The notes under the pieces are model-generated. The model was given only the letters and a program-made list of their open reading frames with translations, ran no database searches and had not been told where the DNA came from. The translations under genes were made by a program, and so were the position numbers. Below are positions 55,022 through 63,997 of a stretch of 64,000 nt of DNA, one piece after another. The stretch's first letter is position 1. Each line of letters opens with the position of its first letter. Source of the stretch: FEN-1297 sp964498065 (GTDB taxonomy: Bacteria > Bacteroidota > Ignavibacteria > Ignavibacteriales > Ignavibacteriaceae); the NCBI GenBank assembly GCA_964498065.1, contig CAZCFZ010000001.1, positions 1 through 64,000 on the forward strand, written 5' to 3'.

Positions 55022-55780
55022 CTACCAATCCTTTTCAATTTTAATTGGTTTCCCTTTCATCTTTCTCAGTTTCTTTTGTAAAGCTTTTTCATCATGATTT
55101 AAAGCATTAAGAATTGCCTGTGCCTGTTCTTTTGAAATTTTATTCGGCTGAGGCTGATTTTGTTTTTCCTGATTCTGTTTATTTTTTTGGTTTTGATTTT
55201 GTGAATTTTGCTGGTTTTTATTTTTTTGATTTTGCTTGTTCTTATTCTGGTTATTCTGTTTATTGTTTTTGTTCTGATTGTTCTTGTTATTCTTATTGTT
55301 TTTATTTTGCTGTTTCTGATTTTTATTTTTATTCTTCAATAAATTCAGTGCATAAGATAGATTATATTTTGTAGATTCATCGTTAGGGGTTAATTTTAGC
55401 GCATCAGCATAAGCGCCTATGCTTTGTTTAATCTTTTTCGACTGCAAAAGAGCATTGCCGATATTATGGTAAACCTTCGATTTTAATTCGGGATTTTTTG
55501 TTTTACCAAGAGCTTCAGTATATGATTTCAAAGCTTCTTCATATTTACCTTCTTTATAATACGAATCTCCAAGATTAAAATTAGCCTGGAAATTATTCGG
55601 AGATTTTGATAATCCTTTTTTAAACTCAACTTCGGAATCGATAATCTTACCTTTTTTATAAAGGTCGACTCCTTTATTTACAGACGAACGGGTACTTTGA
55701 GCAAACAAAATATTGCCTACAGTCAAAAAAATTATCAAAATAAAAAATAAAAATATATTATTTAATCTAAAGCTTATCAT
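55022..55780 (-). CDS. batC: BatC-type TPR protein with Asn/Lys/Gln-rich tract
   Basis: A 252-residue exported protein: signal (about 1-28), TPR units at about 35-145 (FKKGLSKSPNNFQANFNLGD, GKYEEALKSYTEALGKTKNP, QSIGAYADALKLTPNDES), then about 65 residues made almost only of Asn, Lys and Gln (55110-55340), then KEQAQAILNALNHDEKALQ. The arrangement fits BatC, which supplies TPRs to the VWA partners. The low-complexity stretch is unusually long. Nine bases after batB. Confidence 0.82.
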   Translation of the reverse strand: MISFRLNNIFLFFILIIFLTVGNILFAQSTRSSVNKGVDLYKKGKIIDSEVEFKKGLSKSPNNFQANFNLGDSYYKEGKYEEALKSYTEALGKTKNPELKSKVYHNIGNALLQSKKIKQSIGAYADALKLTPNDESTKYNLSYALNLLKNKNKNQKQQNKNNKNNKNNQNKNNKQNNQNKNKQNQKNKNQQNSQNQNQKNKQNQEKQNQPQPNKISKEQAQAILNALNHDEKALQKKLRKMKGKPIKIEKDW

Positions 55781-55788
55781 TATAAAAT

Positions 55789-56832
55789 CTATTTATCTAA
55801 ACCGAAACGTTTATTTAACTTACTAAGCCACGGTGATTTGCGGTCTGTAATAAAAAACTCCAGCAATAATAAAATAATTGCAGGCGGTAAAAAATAATAA
55901 AATCTATCTTCGTAATCTGTGACTTTTTTTTCACCAAATTCTGTTTTACGCAAAGTCGATAAATCCTTATAAATCATATCAAGTTCATCTCTATTATTTG
56001 CGGCTCTAAAATACTGTCCGCCTGTCTGCGATGCAATATCTTTCAATACGGATTCATCAAGTTTAGTCAGAACAATATTACCATGTTCATCTTTTTTAAA
56101 ACCAATCTGCTGTCCTTGACTATTATACATTGGAATTGGAACGCCATCCGGAGAACCAAGTCCGATTGTATATACTTTAATACTATGTTTTTTGGCATTA
56201 TTTATTGCCTGTTGAATGTCGCCTTGATGATCTTCACCATCCGTAAAAATAACCATCACTCTTTCTGTTTTTGACGAATAATCAAATGATTTTGTTGCTA
56301 GATTCATAGCCGCAGCAATAGCCGTACCTTGTTCAGGCACAGAATTAACATCTGCGGCGGAAAGGAAAAGATTTGCTGCCGAATAATCGGAAGTTAATGG
56401 AAATTGAACAAATGCCTCACCTGCAAAAACAACCAAACCTATTCTATCGCCTCTTAATTTACTTATTAAATTAGAAATCTCGAATTTGGCTTTTTCAAGC
56501 CTGCTAGGCTGTATATCCTGCGCCTGCATACTTAAAGAAACATCAAGCAGTATATAAATATCAATACCGCTTTCTTTAACATTTTCAACCTTTGTACCAA
56601 TCTGCGGATTTGCCGCTGCAATCAACAAGAATACAATTGCAAATAAAATAATAATAAATCTGATTAAATTTTTCCCTTTACTGAATACAGGCAGTAGAAT
56701 TGCATGCATGTTTTTATCTGCAAATTTATTCAGAACTTTTTTCCTGTTTTTAACCAGATACCAGTAAAATAAAATTAAAACCGGAATTACATAAAGTCCG
56801 TATAAATATTCAGGATGTGCAAAACGAAACAT
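55789..56832 (-). CDS. batB: BatB von Willebrand A domain protein
   Basis: A 347-residue membrane protein: N-terminal helices, VWA domain with MIDAS motif DVSLSM (LLDVSLSMQAQDIQPSR), MVIFTDGEDHQGDIQ and VYTIGLGSPDG, and a C-terminal helix (YYFLPPAIILLLLEFFI). BatB and BatA pair as membrane VWA proteins in this operon type. It sits 36 bases after batA and nine before batC. Confidence 0.9.
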   Translation of the reverse strand: MFRFAHPEYLYGLYVIPVLILFYWYLVKNRKKVLNKFADKNMHAILLPVFSKGKNLIRFIIILFAIVFLLIAAANPQIGTKVENVKESGIDIYILLDVSLSMQAQDIQPSRLEKAKFEISNLISKLRGDRIGLVVFAGEAFVQFPLTSDYSAANLFLSAADVNSVPEQGTAIAAAMNLATKSFDYSSKTERVMVIFTDGEDHQGDIQQAINNAKKHSIKVYTIGLGSPDGVPIPMYNSQGQQIGFKKDEHGNIVLTKLDESVLKDIASQTGGQYFRAANNRDELDMIYKDLSTLRKTEFGEKKVTDYEDRFYYFLPPAIILLLLEFFITDRKSPWLSKLNKRFGLDK

Positions 56833-56868
56833 ATTATTTAATAATTAATTTTTAACATTTTTTAAAAC

Positions 56869-57864
56869 TCAAGGAATCTTTCTAAAAATCGTCCTTGACA
56901 ATAAAATCTCAAGAAATAAAAGTATAAGTCCGGCATCCACCCAACCGTAAAACAATTCTGCAGCATTGCGGTAAGACGTAACTTCTATTTTAGTTTTTTC
57001 AAGCTTATCTATTTTATTATAAATATTTCTAAGAGTTCTATTATCGGTAGCTCTGAAGTATTGGCCCCCGGTAATTTCGGCAATTTTACGTAAAAGACCT
57101 TCATCTATTTGAACAGGCATCATCTGGTAACGGATACCAAAAGGTGTTTGAACAGGATAAGGAGCCTCACCTTCGGTTCCTACTCCAATAGTATAAACTC
57201 TAACGCCGTATGTTTTAGCAATTTCGGCCGCAGTTAAAGGATCAATTTCTCCCGCATTGTTTACACCATCCGTAAGTAAAATAATAACTTTGCTTTTAGC
57301 CTTCCCGTTTTTCAATCTATTTACCGCATCGGCAATTCCGTTTCCAATGGCAGTACCGTCGGGAACCATTCCGGGTTCGACTTTTGCCAGCAAATTTTTA
57401 AGAACACGATGATCGATGGTTAGCGGGCATTGTGTAAAAGCCTGGCGTGCAAAAACAACCAGTCCTATTCTGTCATTAGGTCTGCCGTCAATAAACTTAT
57501 CGATAACATGTTTGGCAGCTTCTACTCTATTCGGTTTTAAATCTTCTGAAATCATACTGCCTGAGATATCAAGCGCCATTACTATATCGATTCCTTCGGT
57601 AGAAATATTCTGACCGGACGAATAACTTTGCGGCCTAGCTAATGCAACAATTAAAAGAGCTACAGCCAGTGTTCTTAAAATTATAGGAACATGCCGGAAT
57701 CTTTCTTTCCATGTCGGCGGGAATTCTTTAAAGATATTAAACGAAGAATAAGTAATTGAAGGCTGATCGGATTTGCCTTTCTTCCAGTACCAGAAAATCA
57801 TTAATGGAATAATGATTAAAAAATACAATATCCAGGGATAAGCAAATGTTATATCACCGAACAT
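56869..57864 (-). CDS. batA: BatA von Willebrand A domain protein
   Basis: A 331-residue membrane VWA protein: MIDAS motif DISGSM (MALDISGSMISEDLKPNRV), ILLTDGVNNAGEI, GVRVYTIGVGTEGEAPYP and a final membrane helix (WVDAGLILLFLEILL). I use the ATG at 57864; a GTG immediately before it is possible. The start overlaps the preceding gene by 11 bases, and a GAGG lies six bases ahead. Pairs with BatB. Confidence 0.9.
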   Translation of the reverse strand: MFGDITFAYPWILYFLIIIPLMIFWYWKKGKSDQPSITYSSFNIFKEFPPTWKERFRHVPIILRTLAVALLIVALARPQSYSSGQNISTEGIDIVMALDISGSMISEDLKPNRVEAAKHVIDKFIDGRPNDRIGLVVFARQAFTQCPLTIDHRVLKNLLAKVEPGMVPDGTAIGNGIADAVNRLKNGKAKSKVIILLTDGVNNAGEIDPLTAAEIAKTYGVRVYTIGVGTEGEAPYPVQTPFGIRYQMMPVQIDEGLLRKIAEITGGQYFRATDNRTLRNIYNKIDKLEKTKIEVTSYRNAAELFYGWVDAGLILLFLEILLSRTIFRKIP

Positions 57865-58810
57865 CACTTACCTCTTCTTCTTTTTCGGTACCGGGTACTA
57901 TTTGAATTGTCTTATTTACTATAGCATAAGCTTGCTTCAGCATTTCTTCATTTAAAGAAACAACAGGGGTAAACTTAGCAAACTTTACAAGATCTGCATT
58001 CGAAAGAAAATCAAATGTAATACTTCTTATTGGCTCAGTATCCTTCTTCTGATTCAGTAATTCCATTGCTTCAGAAGTAGTAAGTTCAAGCGCCGGAAAG
58101 TTGAATCTTTCTTCAAAATAGCGCCGGATTATTTCGGTAATTTCTGAATGATATTCTTTTATTTTTCCCTGCTGCCATAATTTTTTCTCTTCAAGCTCTT
58201 GAAGAGAATTTAATGCTAAAACATGAGGCGGAAGCTTAACAACCTTATGTACATGCTTAATCTGGGATTTTTTCTTTGCGTAACGGAGATATAAATAATA
58301 CACTAACCCAATTATGATAATGCCAATTAGAATCCATAAAAGAATAATCTTCCAATTAAGCGGAATTTTTATCGGTTCCTTTACATCTTTAATACCGGCC
58401 TGAGGATTTATCTTTACCGTGCTGACAGTAAATTGAACTTCGTTGGTTGCTGCCGTATGTATTGTTGTATCGTTAGCATTTTTATACATTACCGGGATAG
58501 GAGGAATAGTTACACCGACCGAATCATAACCCGAAAGAATATAACCGTATGTAGTTGTCATTTTCCCGTTGTTTTCTTTAGTTACGGGAGGTTCACTTTT
58601 AATAATCGAAACATTTTTTAAACTATCCTGAAAAGAAGGAGGATAAATCAACGTCCCTTTATTGTAATTTACCTTTATGTTAAAATGTATATAATCGCCG
58701 ACTAAATAATCAGACTTATCAGTCGAGGCATTTGCCGTAACCGATTGTGCAAAAGCATTTATCGAGACTAATAACAGTATAAATAATATGGATAAAAGTT
58801 TTTTCACCAT
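57854..58810 (-). CDS. BatD-like/DUF4381-type membrane protein of the Bat operon
   Basis: A 318-residue protein: signal peptide (ending NAFAQS), a beta-sandwich periplasmic domain (TASTDKSDYLVGDYIHFNIK, VTIPPIPVMYKN), a membrane helix near 160-178 (WKIILLWILIGIIIIGLVYY), and a cytoplasmic helical domain (LYLRYAKKKSQIKHVHK, IIRRYFEERFNFPALEL). This protein regularly stands between DUF58 and BatA in Bacteroidota and resembles a short BatD. Overlaps both neighbours by a few bases. Confidence 0.8.
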   Translation of the reverse strand: MVKKLLSILFILLLVSINAFAQSVTANASTDKSDYLVGDYIHFNIKVNYNKGTLIYPPSFQDSLKNVSIIKSEPPVTKENNGKMTTTYGYILSGYDSVGVTIPPIPVMYKNANDTTIHTAATNEVQFTVSTVKINPQAGIKDVKEPIKIPLNWKIILLWILIGIIIIGLVYYLYLRYAKKKSQIKHVHKVVKLPPHVLALNSLQELEEKKLWQQGKIKEYHSEITEIIRRYFEERFNFPALELTTSEAMELLNQKKDTEPIRSITFDFLSNADLVKFAKFTPVVSLNEEMLKQAYAIVNKTIQIVPGTEKEEEVSDVR

Positions 58811-59679
58811 CGTCTTTCACGCAGTCTAAAAAATTGGACAAGCGGTTTAATATAATTTTCACCAGTTTGAATTTCTATACTGTCAAGCCGGCTGGACAAA
58901 AACAAATGCTTTCTTTCTGAAATATTTTTTTGTCTGATTTCTCTAAATCTCCTTTGAATGGATTTATCACTGGTATCAAGCCATCTGTCAATTCCCGTTT
59001 CTGCATCGGTAAACTTAACAAGTCCCATTTCAGGAATTTCATCTTCTCTTTTATCGTTCAAAACAATTCCTATTAAATCATGTCTGTTGCCAACAATTCT
59101 TAATATCTTTTCATACCCGGCATCCATAAAATCGGATAAAAGAAAAACTATGCTTTTTTTCTTTATAGCATTATTTAAGTATTCTAGTGCAGATTTGATG
59201 TCTGTCGTCTTTCCTACAGGTGCAAAAGATAAAACTTCTCTTATAATTCTTAGAACATGCTTTCTTCCTTTACGGGGAGGAACGAATTTCTCAATTTTAT
59301 CTGTAAAAAGGATCAAGCCGACCTTATCATTATTTTTCATCGCAGAGAAAGCAAGGATAGCGCTAATTTCGGCTGCTATCTGCTGTTTTGTTTTTTCAAT
59401 AGATCCGAAGATTAAAGAACCGCTTAAATCAACCATTAAAATAACCGTAAGTTCCCTTTCCTCTTCAAAAATCTTTATAAAAGGATGTCCGAATCTTGCG
59501 GTTACGTTCCAGTCGATATTGCGGATATCGTCTCCGAATTGATATTCTCTTACCTCGGAAAACTCCATTCCCCTTCCTTTAAAAACCGAGTGATATTCGC
59601 CGGAAAAAACCTGGTTTACCAGCCCCTTTGTTTTTATTTCTATTTGTCTAACTTGTTTTAGAAGTTCTTTTGTTAACAT
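58804..59679 (-). CDS. DUF58-family protein
   Basis: A 291-residue protein with the DUF58 signature GDDIRNIDWNVTARFG and a VWA-like core (LMVDLSGSLIFGS, KNDKVGLILFTDKIEKFVP, VFLLSDFMDAGYEK). DUF58 proteins accompany MoxR ATPases and are thought to be their partners in maturing periplasmic or membrane complexes. Overlaps the next gene by seven bases; separated from moxR by 117 bases that hold a triple hairpin. Confidence 0.92.
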   Translation of the reverse strand: MLTKELLKQVRQIEIKTKGLVNQVFSGEYHSVFKGRGMEFSEVREYQFGDDIRNIDWNVTARFGHPFIKIFEEERELTVILMVDLSGSLIFGSIEKTKQQIAAEISAILAFSAMKNNDKVGLILFTDKIEKFVPPRKGRKHVLRIIREVLSFAPVGKTTDIKSALEYLNNAIKKKSIVFLLSDFMDAGYEKILRIVGNRHDLIGIVLNDKREDEIPEMGLVKFTDAETGIDRWLDTSDKSIQRRFREIRQKNISERKHLFLSSRLDSIEIQTGENYIKPLVQFFRLRERRW

Positions 59680-59723
59680 TTGAATAATTTCTGTTACTAT
59701 TAAAAAATTCTTTAATGTTTATA

Positions 59724-59790
59724 CCCCGCCCCGAAATAAATCGGGGCGCCCTTATTACTAAGGGATTCTATTCCCATCGGAGGAATGGGT
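59724..59790. repeat. GC-rich triple-hairpin element between moxR and DUF58
   Basis: Three adjacent perfect stems: CGCCCCGA/TCGGGGCG (59727-59734, 59741-59748), CCCTTA/TAAGGG (59749-59754, 59759-59764) and CCCAT/ATGGG (59773-59777, 59785-59789). G+C content is far above the surroundings and the stems are back to back. It has the look of an intergenic palindromic repeat unit, though only one copy is in the window. The minus-strand tail is not a strong T run, so it is probably not a simple terminator. Confidence 0.6.
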
Positions 59791-59796
59791 AAATTT

Positions 59797-60780
59797 TTAA
59801 GGAACTTCTATCTTATTTAAAATTTCCTGAATTACGTTTTCAGCAGAAATTTCTTCAGCTTCTGCTTCGTAAGTTACAGCAATGCGATGTCTTAAAACAT
59901 CCAGGCAGATTGCCCTAACATCTTCGGGAATTACATAGCCTCTTCGTTTTATAAATGCCATTGCTTTTGCACCTAAAGCCAGGTTTATTGAAGCTCTTGG
60001 TGAAGCTCCATAGCTTATTAGATCGGATAATTTGTCTAACCCGAATTGTTTAGGCGACCTTGTAGCAAAAACAATATCAAGGATATATTTTTCTATCTTT
60101 TCATCAACATATACATCGTGAACTAAATTTCTAGCTTTCAAAATATCCTGAGGTGAAATAACTGCCTGAACTGCTCCGTCAACTTCATTAACGTTTTGGC
60201 GCATTATTTTCATTTCCTCATCACGCGTTGGATAAGAGATTTTCACTTTCAGCATAAATCTATCTACTTGAGCTTCAGGCAGCGGATAAGTTCCTTCCTG
60301 CTCGATCGGATTCTGCGTTGCTAAAACTAAAAACGGTTCTTCAAGTTTAAAGGTTTGCTCACCTATAGTTACCTGTCTTTCCTGCATAGCCTCAAGAAGA
60401 GCACTTTGAACTTTGGCGGGTGCACGGTTAATTTCATCTGCTAGAATAAAATTTGAAAAAATAGGACCTTTGCGGATAAAGAAATTTCCGTCTTTCTGGT
60501 TGTATATCATTGTACCGATTAAATCTGCAGGCAGAAGGTCGGGTGTAAACTGAATTCTTTGAAATTTTGCCTTCATAGCGGATGAAAGTGTTTTGATAGC
60601 AAGGGTTTTGGCCAATCCCGGAACACCTTCCAGCAGGACATGCCCATTTCCCAAAAGACCAACAACTAATCTTTCAACCATAGCTTTTTGTCCGACAATT
60701 ACTTTCCCGATTTCGGCCATCAGTAAATCAACAAAAGCGCTTTCTTGTTTAATTTTTTCGTTTAATGCAGAAATATCCAA
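59797..60780 (-). CDS. MoxR-family AAA+ ATPase
   Basis: A 327-residue AAA+ protein: Walker A GVPGLAKTLAIKTL, FTPDLLPADLIGTMIY, Walker B ILADEINRAPAKVQSALLEAMQE, sensor region LATQNPIEQEGTYPLPEAQVDRF and a C-terminal helical lid. MoxR ATPases act as chaperone-like partners of the VWA proteins encoded downstream. TTG start at 60780 with GAGG seven bases upstream. First gene of the Bat operon. Confidence 0.95.
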   Translation of the reverse strand: MDISALNEKIKQESAFVDLLMAEIGKVIVGQKAMVERLVVGLLGNGHVLLEGVPGLAKTLAIKTLSSAMKAKFQRIQFTPDLLPADLIGTMIYNQKDGNFFIRKGPIFSNFILADEINRAPAKVQSALLEAMQERQVTIGEQTFKLEEPFLVLATQNPIEQEGTYPLPEAQVDRFMLKVKISYPTRDEEMKIMRQNVNEVDGAVQAVISPQDILKARNLVHDVYVDEKIEKYILDIVFATRSPKQFGLDKLSDLISYGASPRASINLALGAKAMAFIKRRGYVIPEDVRAICLDVLRHRIAVTYEAEAEEISAENVIQEILNKIEVP

Positions 60781-60901
60781 TTTTTAACCTCATTTAATGA
60801 TTAATAATTGTGATTACTTAATGAAAAGTAATGGGATTAGACGTATGCGAAGTTAAAAAGGTTGCATATATTTATCAAGGTAACTAAAATGTTTTATGAT
60901 A

Positions 60902-62074
60902 TTACTCAACCTTAAATACTGCAAATTTTAGGTATGATGTTTCATTCATAGAAGGAATTTGAGGATGATCCAAAGAAGCCCCGTTAAAATGTATAAATTG
61001 AATTTTTCTTTGAGCTTTAACCGCTGCCCTGGAAATAATTTGAATAAATTCATCCTTGCCTAAATGATATGAGCATGAAGAAGTTACAAGGAATCCTCCG
61101 TTAATTACCACCTGCAAGGCAAGTTTATTCAATTTTTCATAACCTTTAATTGCAGTCTTCAGATTCTTTTTACTCTTAGCAAACGCAGGGGGATCGATCA
61201 TTACAACATCAAATTTCTTATTTTCAGAATAAAGTTTTTCAAAATAATCAAATACGTCGATTACTGAAAATTCAGCTGTATTTGAAAAATTATTCAATTC
61301 AAAATTTTGCTTTGCTGATTCAATTTCAAAAGATGAAGAATCAACAAAGATTACGGATTTCGCACCAGCTTTCGCTGCATGAAGTCCAAATCCGCCTGAA
61401 TTACAGAATGCATCAATTACATTTTTACCCTTAACGATCTTTTCAATAAAAATTCTGTTATCTCTCTGGTCGAAATAAAAACCGGTTTTTTGTCCTTTTT
61501 GAAAATCAATATTATAACTAACCGAACCGTCGTTTATTATTTCAGTTTTTATCTCACCGATATATAATTCATCGGTCTCGGGCAAGCCTTCCAACTGCCT
61601 GAAATGTTTTTCGTTTTTTGAAAAAATATTTTCAGCTTTTAAATCCTCTTTTAAAACTTCAATAATTGATTGAATATTCTTTTGCATTCCGAAAGAATAT
61701 ATCTGCAAAACAAAGGTTTGATTGTACTTATCTATAATCAAACCGGGTAAAAAATCGCTTTCACTGAAAACTAAACGATATGACTCGGCTGCGGGATAAA
61801 ATTCTTTTCTTAATGAATAAGCTTTAAGTATCTTCTCTCTAACAAAAGATTTAAAATCAATAATATCCCCGGAATCTAAAATTCGGCCGGATATTAAAGA
61901 ATTTTTATTATAAAAAGCAGTACCTAAAAATTCATTTTTAGAATTATACACTTCAACCATATCGCCATTCTCAGGATTGTTCTCAACCTTGTCAATTTCA
62001 TTGCTGAAAATCCAGAGGTGCCCGGCTTTTAACCGCCTATCTTCATTTTTCTTTAAAAATAATTTTGAATTCAT
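60902..62074 (-). CDS. Class I SAM-dependent rRNA methyltransferase (RlmI/RlmL type)
   Basis: A 390-residue enzyme: an N-terminal PUA-like domain (LFLKKNEDRRLKAGHLWIFSNE) and a central EEHEAD-like part, then the methyltransferase with QKTGFYFDQRDNR, NVIDAFCNSGGFGLHAAKAGA (SAM loop), VFVDSSSFEIESAKQNFELN and VVMIDPPAFAKSKK, and TSSCSYHLGKDEF with the catalytic-type Cys. It fits 23S rRNA m5C methyltransferases of the RlmI group. ATG at 62074 preferred over a TTG at 62083. Divergent from the phosphoesterase gene. Confidence 0.9.
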   Translation of the reverse strand: MNSKLFLKKNEDRRLKAGHLWIFSNEIDKVENNPENGDMVEVYNSKNEFLGTAFYNKNSLISGRILDSGDIIDFKSFVREKILKAYSLRKEFYPAAESYRLVFSESDFLPGLIIDKYNQTFVLQIYSFGMQKNIQSIIEVLKEDLKAENIFSKNEKHFRQLEGLPETDELYIGEIKTEIINDGSVSYNIDFQKGQKTGFYFDQRDNRIFIEKIVKGKNVIDAFCNSGGFGLHAAKAGAKSVIFVDSSSFEIESAKQNFELNNFSNTAEFSVIDVFDYFEKLYSENKKFDVVMIDPPAFAKSKKNLKTAIKGYEKLNKLALQVVINGGFLVTSSCSYHLGKDEFIQIISRAAVKAQRKIQFIHFNGASLDHPQIPSMNETSYLKFAVFKVE

Positions 62075-62146
62075 TATTCTCAATGGTTTAATTTTATAAA
62101 AACAATTATATCCTTAATTTTGATTATAAAAAAACGGGAAATTAAA

Positions 62147-63997
62147 ATGAAAAAATTTCTCTTCACTTTATATTTTCTTTTAATATTATCTGCAGCCGGA
62201 CTAAGCCAGCAGTTTAAATATGCATGGATAACCGATACACATATCGGTTCGCCGGGTGCCGGGATAAATCTTGAAAGTGTTATAAATAATATAAATAATC
62301 GAAAAGATATAACATTCGTTGTTATTACAGGAGATATATCGGAAAAAGGAACCGACAAAGAACTCGAAACTGCAAAATCTATATTCGATAGTTTAACAAT
62401 ACCTTATTATATAATCCCCGGAAATCATGATACAAAATGGAGTGAAAGCGGATGCTTAAAATTTAAGGGACTTTGGAAGGATGATAAATTTGCCTTTAAT
62501 TATCACGGCGTGGAAAATATAGGAATGAACACCGGAATTCCCTGGCAAGGCGGAGGCGGGCATTTTGCCGTAGAAGATTTACCATGGCTTGACAGTGTTT
62601 TAGCTGCAACTCCCAAAAACGATCAAATAATTTTTTATGCTCATCATCCGCTTGACGGAGATGTTGATAATTGGTTTGATGTTATAAATAGGTTAAGAAA
62701 TTATAATATTAAAGCGATCCTTGTTGGTTATGGCCATGAAGACAAACTGTTAAATTTCGGAGGAATACCGTCGGCAATGGGAAGATCGACTTTAAATGAT
62801 AAAGACAGTTGGGGTTACACTTTAGTTGAGAATAAACCCGATTCACTTTCATTTTATGAAGTCACAACCGACAGCATTCCTAAATTTTGGGGTGGTATCA
62901 AAACAGAAAGAAATAATATCCCTTATATCGATTCAATTCAATTTATTAATTATACGGATCAAAATCTTTCAGCAAAAGGTCCTGGTGTTAGTGTATTATG
63001 GAATAAAAATTTAAAAACAACATTGATTGCTTCACTGCTTGTTAATAGGAACAATGTTTTTGCGGCTACCGAAAACGGAAAGGTCTACAGTTATGACCTT
63101 AGCGGAAATTTGGAATGGGAATATTCTTCAGGTGAAACAATTTTCAGCAGACCGATAGTTTATGATAGTATACTTGTATTCGCTACAATAGAAGGAGATT
63201 TAATTTCACTAGATGTAAAAACAGGACAAGCATTACAAACAATCGGCTTAAACGAACCTCTAACTTCACAGTTAATAAAAATAAATGTAGGATATAACGG
63301 CAGGCAAACTACAGCAGTTGCGGTCGGCACTTCAAAAGGTAATGTTTATTGTTACGACATAGACACCTTTGAAGAAATATGGGAGAATCATTCGGCTCAC
63401 GGAATGATTCAGACAAAACCTTTATATATCAACAATAGGATTATTTACGGAAGCTGGGACAGTTATTTATATTGCATAGATTCGAGAAACGGTATTATAA
63501 ATTGGAAATGGACAAAAGATAGAAATTTTTATTATTCACCTGCTGCATGCTGGCCTGTAACTGACGGGCAAAATGTTTATGTAACTTCGCCGGATAAGTA
63601 TGTTTCCGCTGTAGATTTAATGTTAGGTCGAACTGTTTGGCGTAAAAATAATTTTAATGCTTGGGAGTCCATTGCCATCAGCAGCAACAAAGAAAATTTA
63701 TTTATAAAAAGTTATAAAGATAATTTTGATATTGTTTCGGCAAAAAAAGGAAATCTTGTAAAAGAAATTAAAATTGGCTACGGGCTTGATTTAACTCCAA
63801 TAACTCCGCTTGAATGGAAAGGAAATATTATTTTCGGTTCGAAAGGAGGGAACATTTACTTGATAAATAAGGACAACAAATTTATTCCGCTACTTTTTTT
63901 AGGAACCTCAAGGATACAAAATATTTATCATGTTAAAAAAGATATATTTGCAGCATCAAACATGGATGGTAAAATTGTTGTGTTCGAAATTAAATAA
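62147..63997 (+). CDS. Secreted metallophosphoesterase fused to a PQQ-like beta-propeller
   Basis: A 616-residue exported protein: signal peptide (about 1-20, AGLSQ), calcineurin-like phosphoesterase at about 22-230 with WITDTH (Asp30, His32), TGDISEKG (Asp63), PGNHD (His94, Asp95) and YAHHP (His166), then a beta-propeller of PQQ-like repeats at about 290-600 (VFAATENGKVYSYDLSGNLEW, YCIDSRNGIINWKW). The last metal motif reads GHED (196-199) instead of GHxH. ATG at 62147 preferred over a TTG at 62120. The stop is three bases before the window end. Substrate unknown. Confidence 0.85.
   Translation: MKKFLFTLYFLLILSAAGLSQQFKYAWITDTHIGSPGAGINLESVINNINNRKDITFVVITGDISEKGTDKELETAKSIFDSLTIPYYIIPGNHDTKWSESGCLKFKGLWKDDKFAFNYHGVENIGMNTGIPWQGGGGHFAVEDLPWLDSVLAATPKNDQIIFYAHHPLDGDVDNWFDVINRLRNYNIKAILVGYGHEDKLLNFGGIPSAMGRSTLNDKDSWGYTLVENKPDSLSFYEVTTDSIPKFWGGIKTERNNIPYIDSIQFINYTDQNLSAKGPGVSVLWNKNLKTTLIASLLVNRNNVFAATENGKVYSYDLSGNLEWEYSSGETIFSRPIVYDSILVFATIEGDLISLDVKTGQALQTIGLNEPLTSQLIKINVGYNGRQTTAVAVGTSKGNVYCYDIDTFEEIWENHSAHGMIQTKPLYINNRIIYGSWDSYLYCIDSRNGIINWKWTKDRNFYYSPAACWPVTDGQNVYVTSPDKYVSAVDLMLGRTVWRKNNFNAWESIAISSNKENLFIKSYKDNFDIVSAKKGNLVKEIKIGYGLDLTPITPLEWKGNIIFGSKGGNIYLINKDNKFIPLLFLGTSRIQNIYHVKKDIFAASNMDGKIVVFEIK

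Noticed and set aside
58958..59542. 194-codon open frame on the plus strand inside the DUF58 gene
   Set aside because: It is an antisense shadow of a well-supported gene, lacks a ribosome site and has unlikely residue composition.
62080..62358. 92-codon minus-strand frame overlapping the start of the phosphoesterase gene
   Set aside because: Overlaps the signal peptide and DxH motif of a clear gene, no homology seen.
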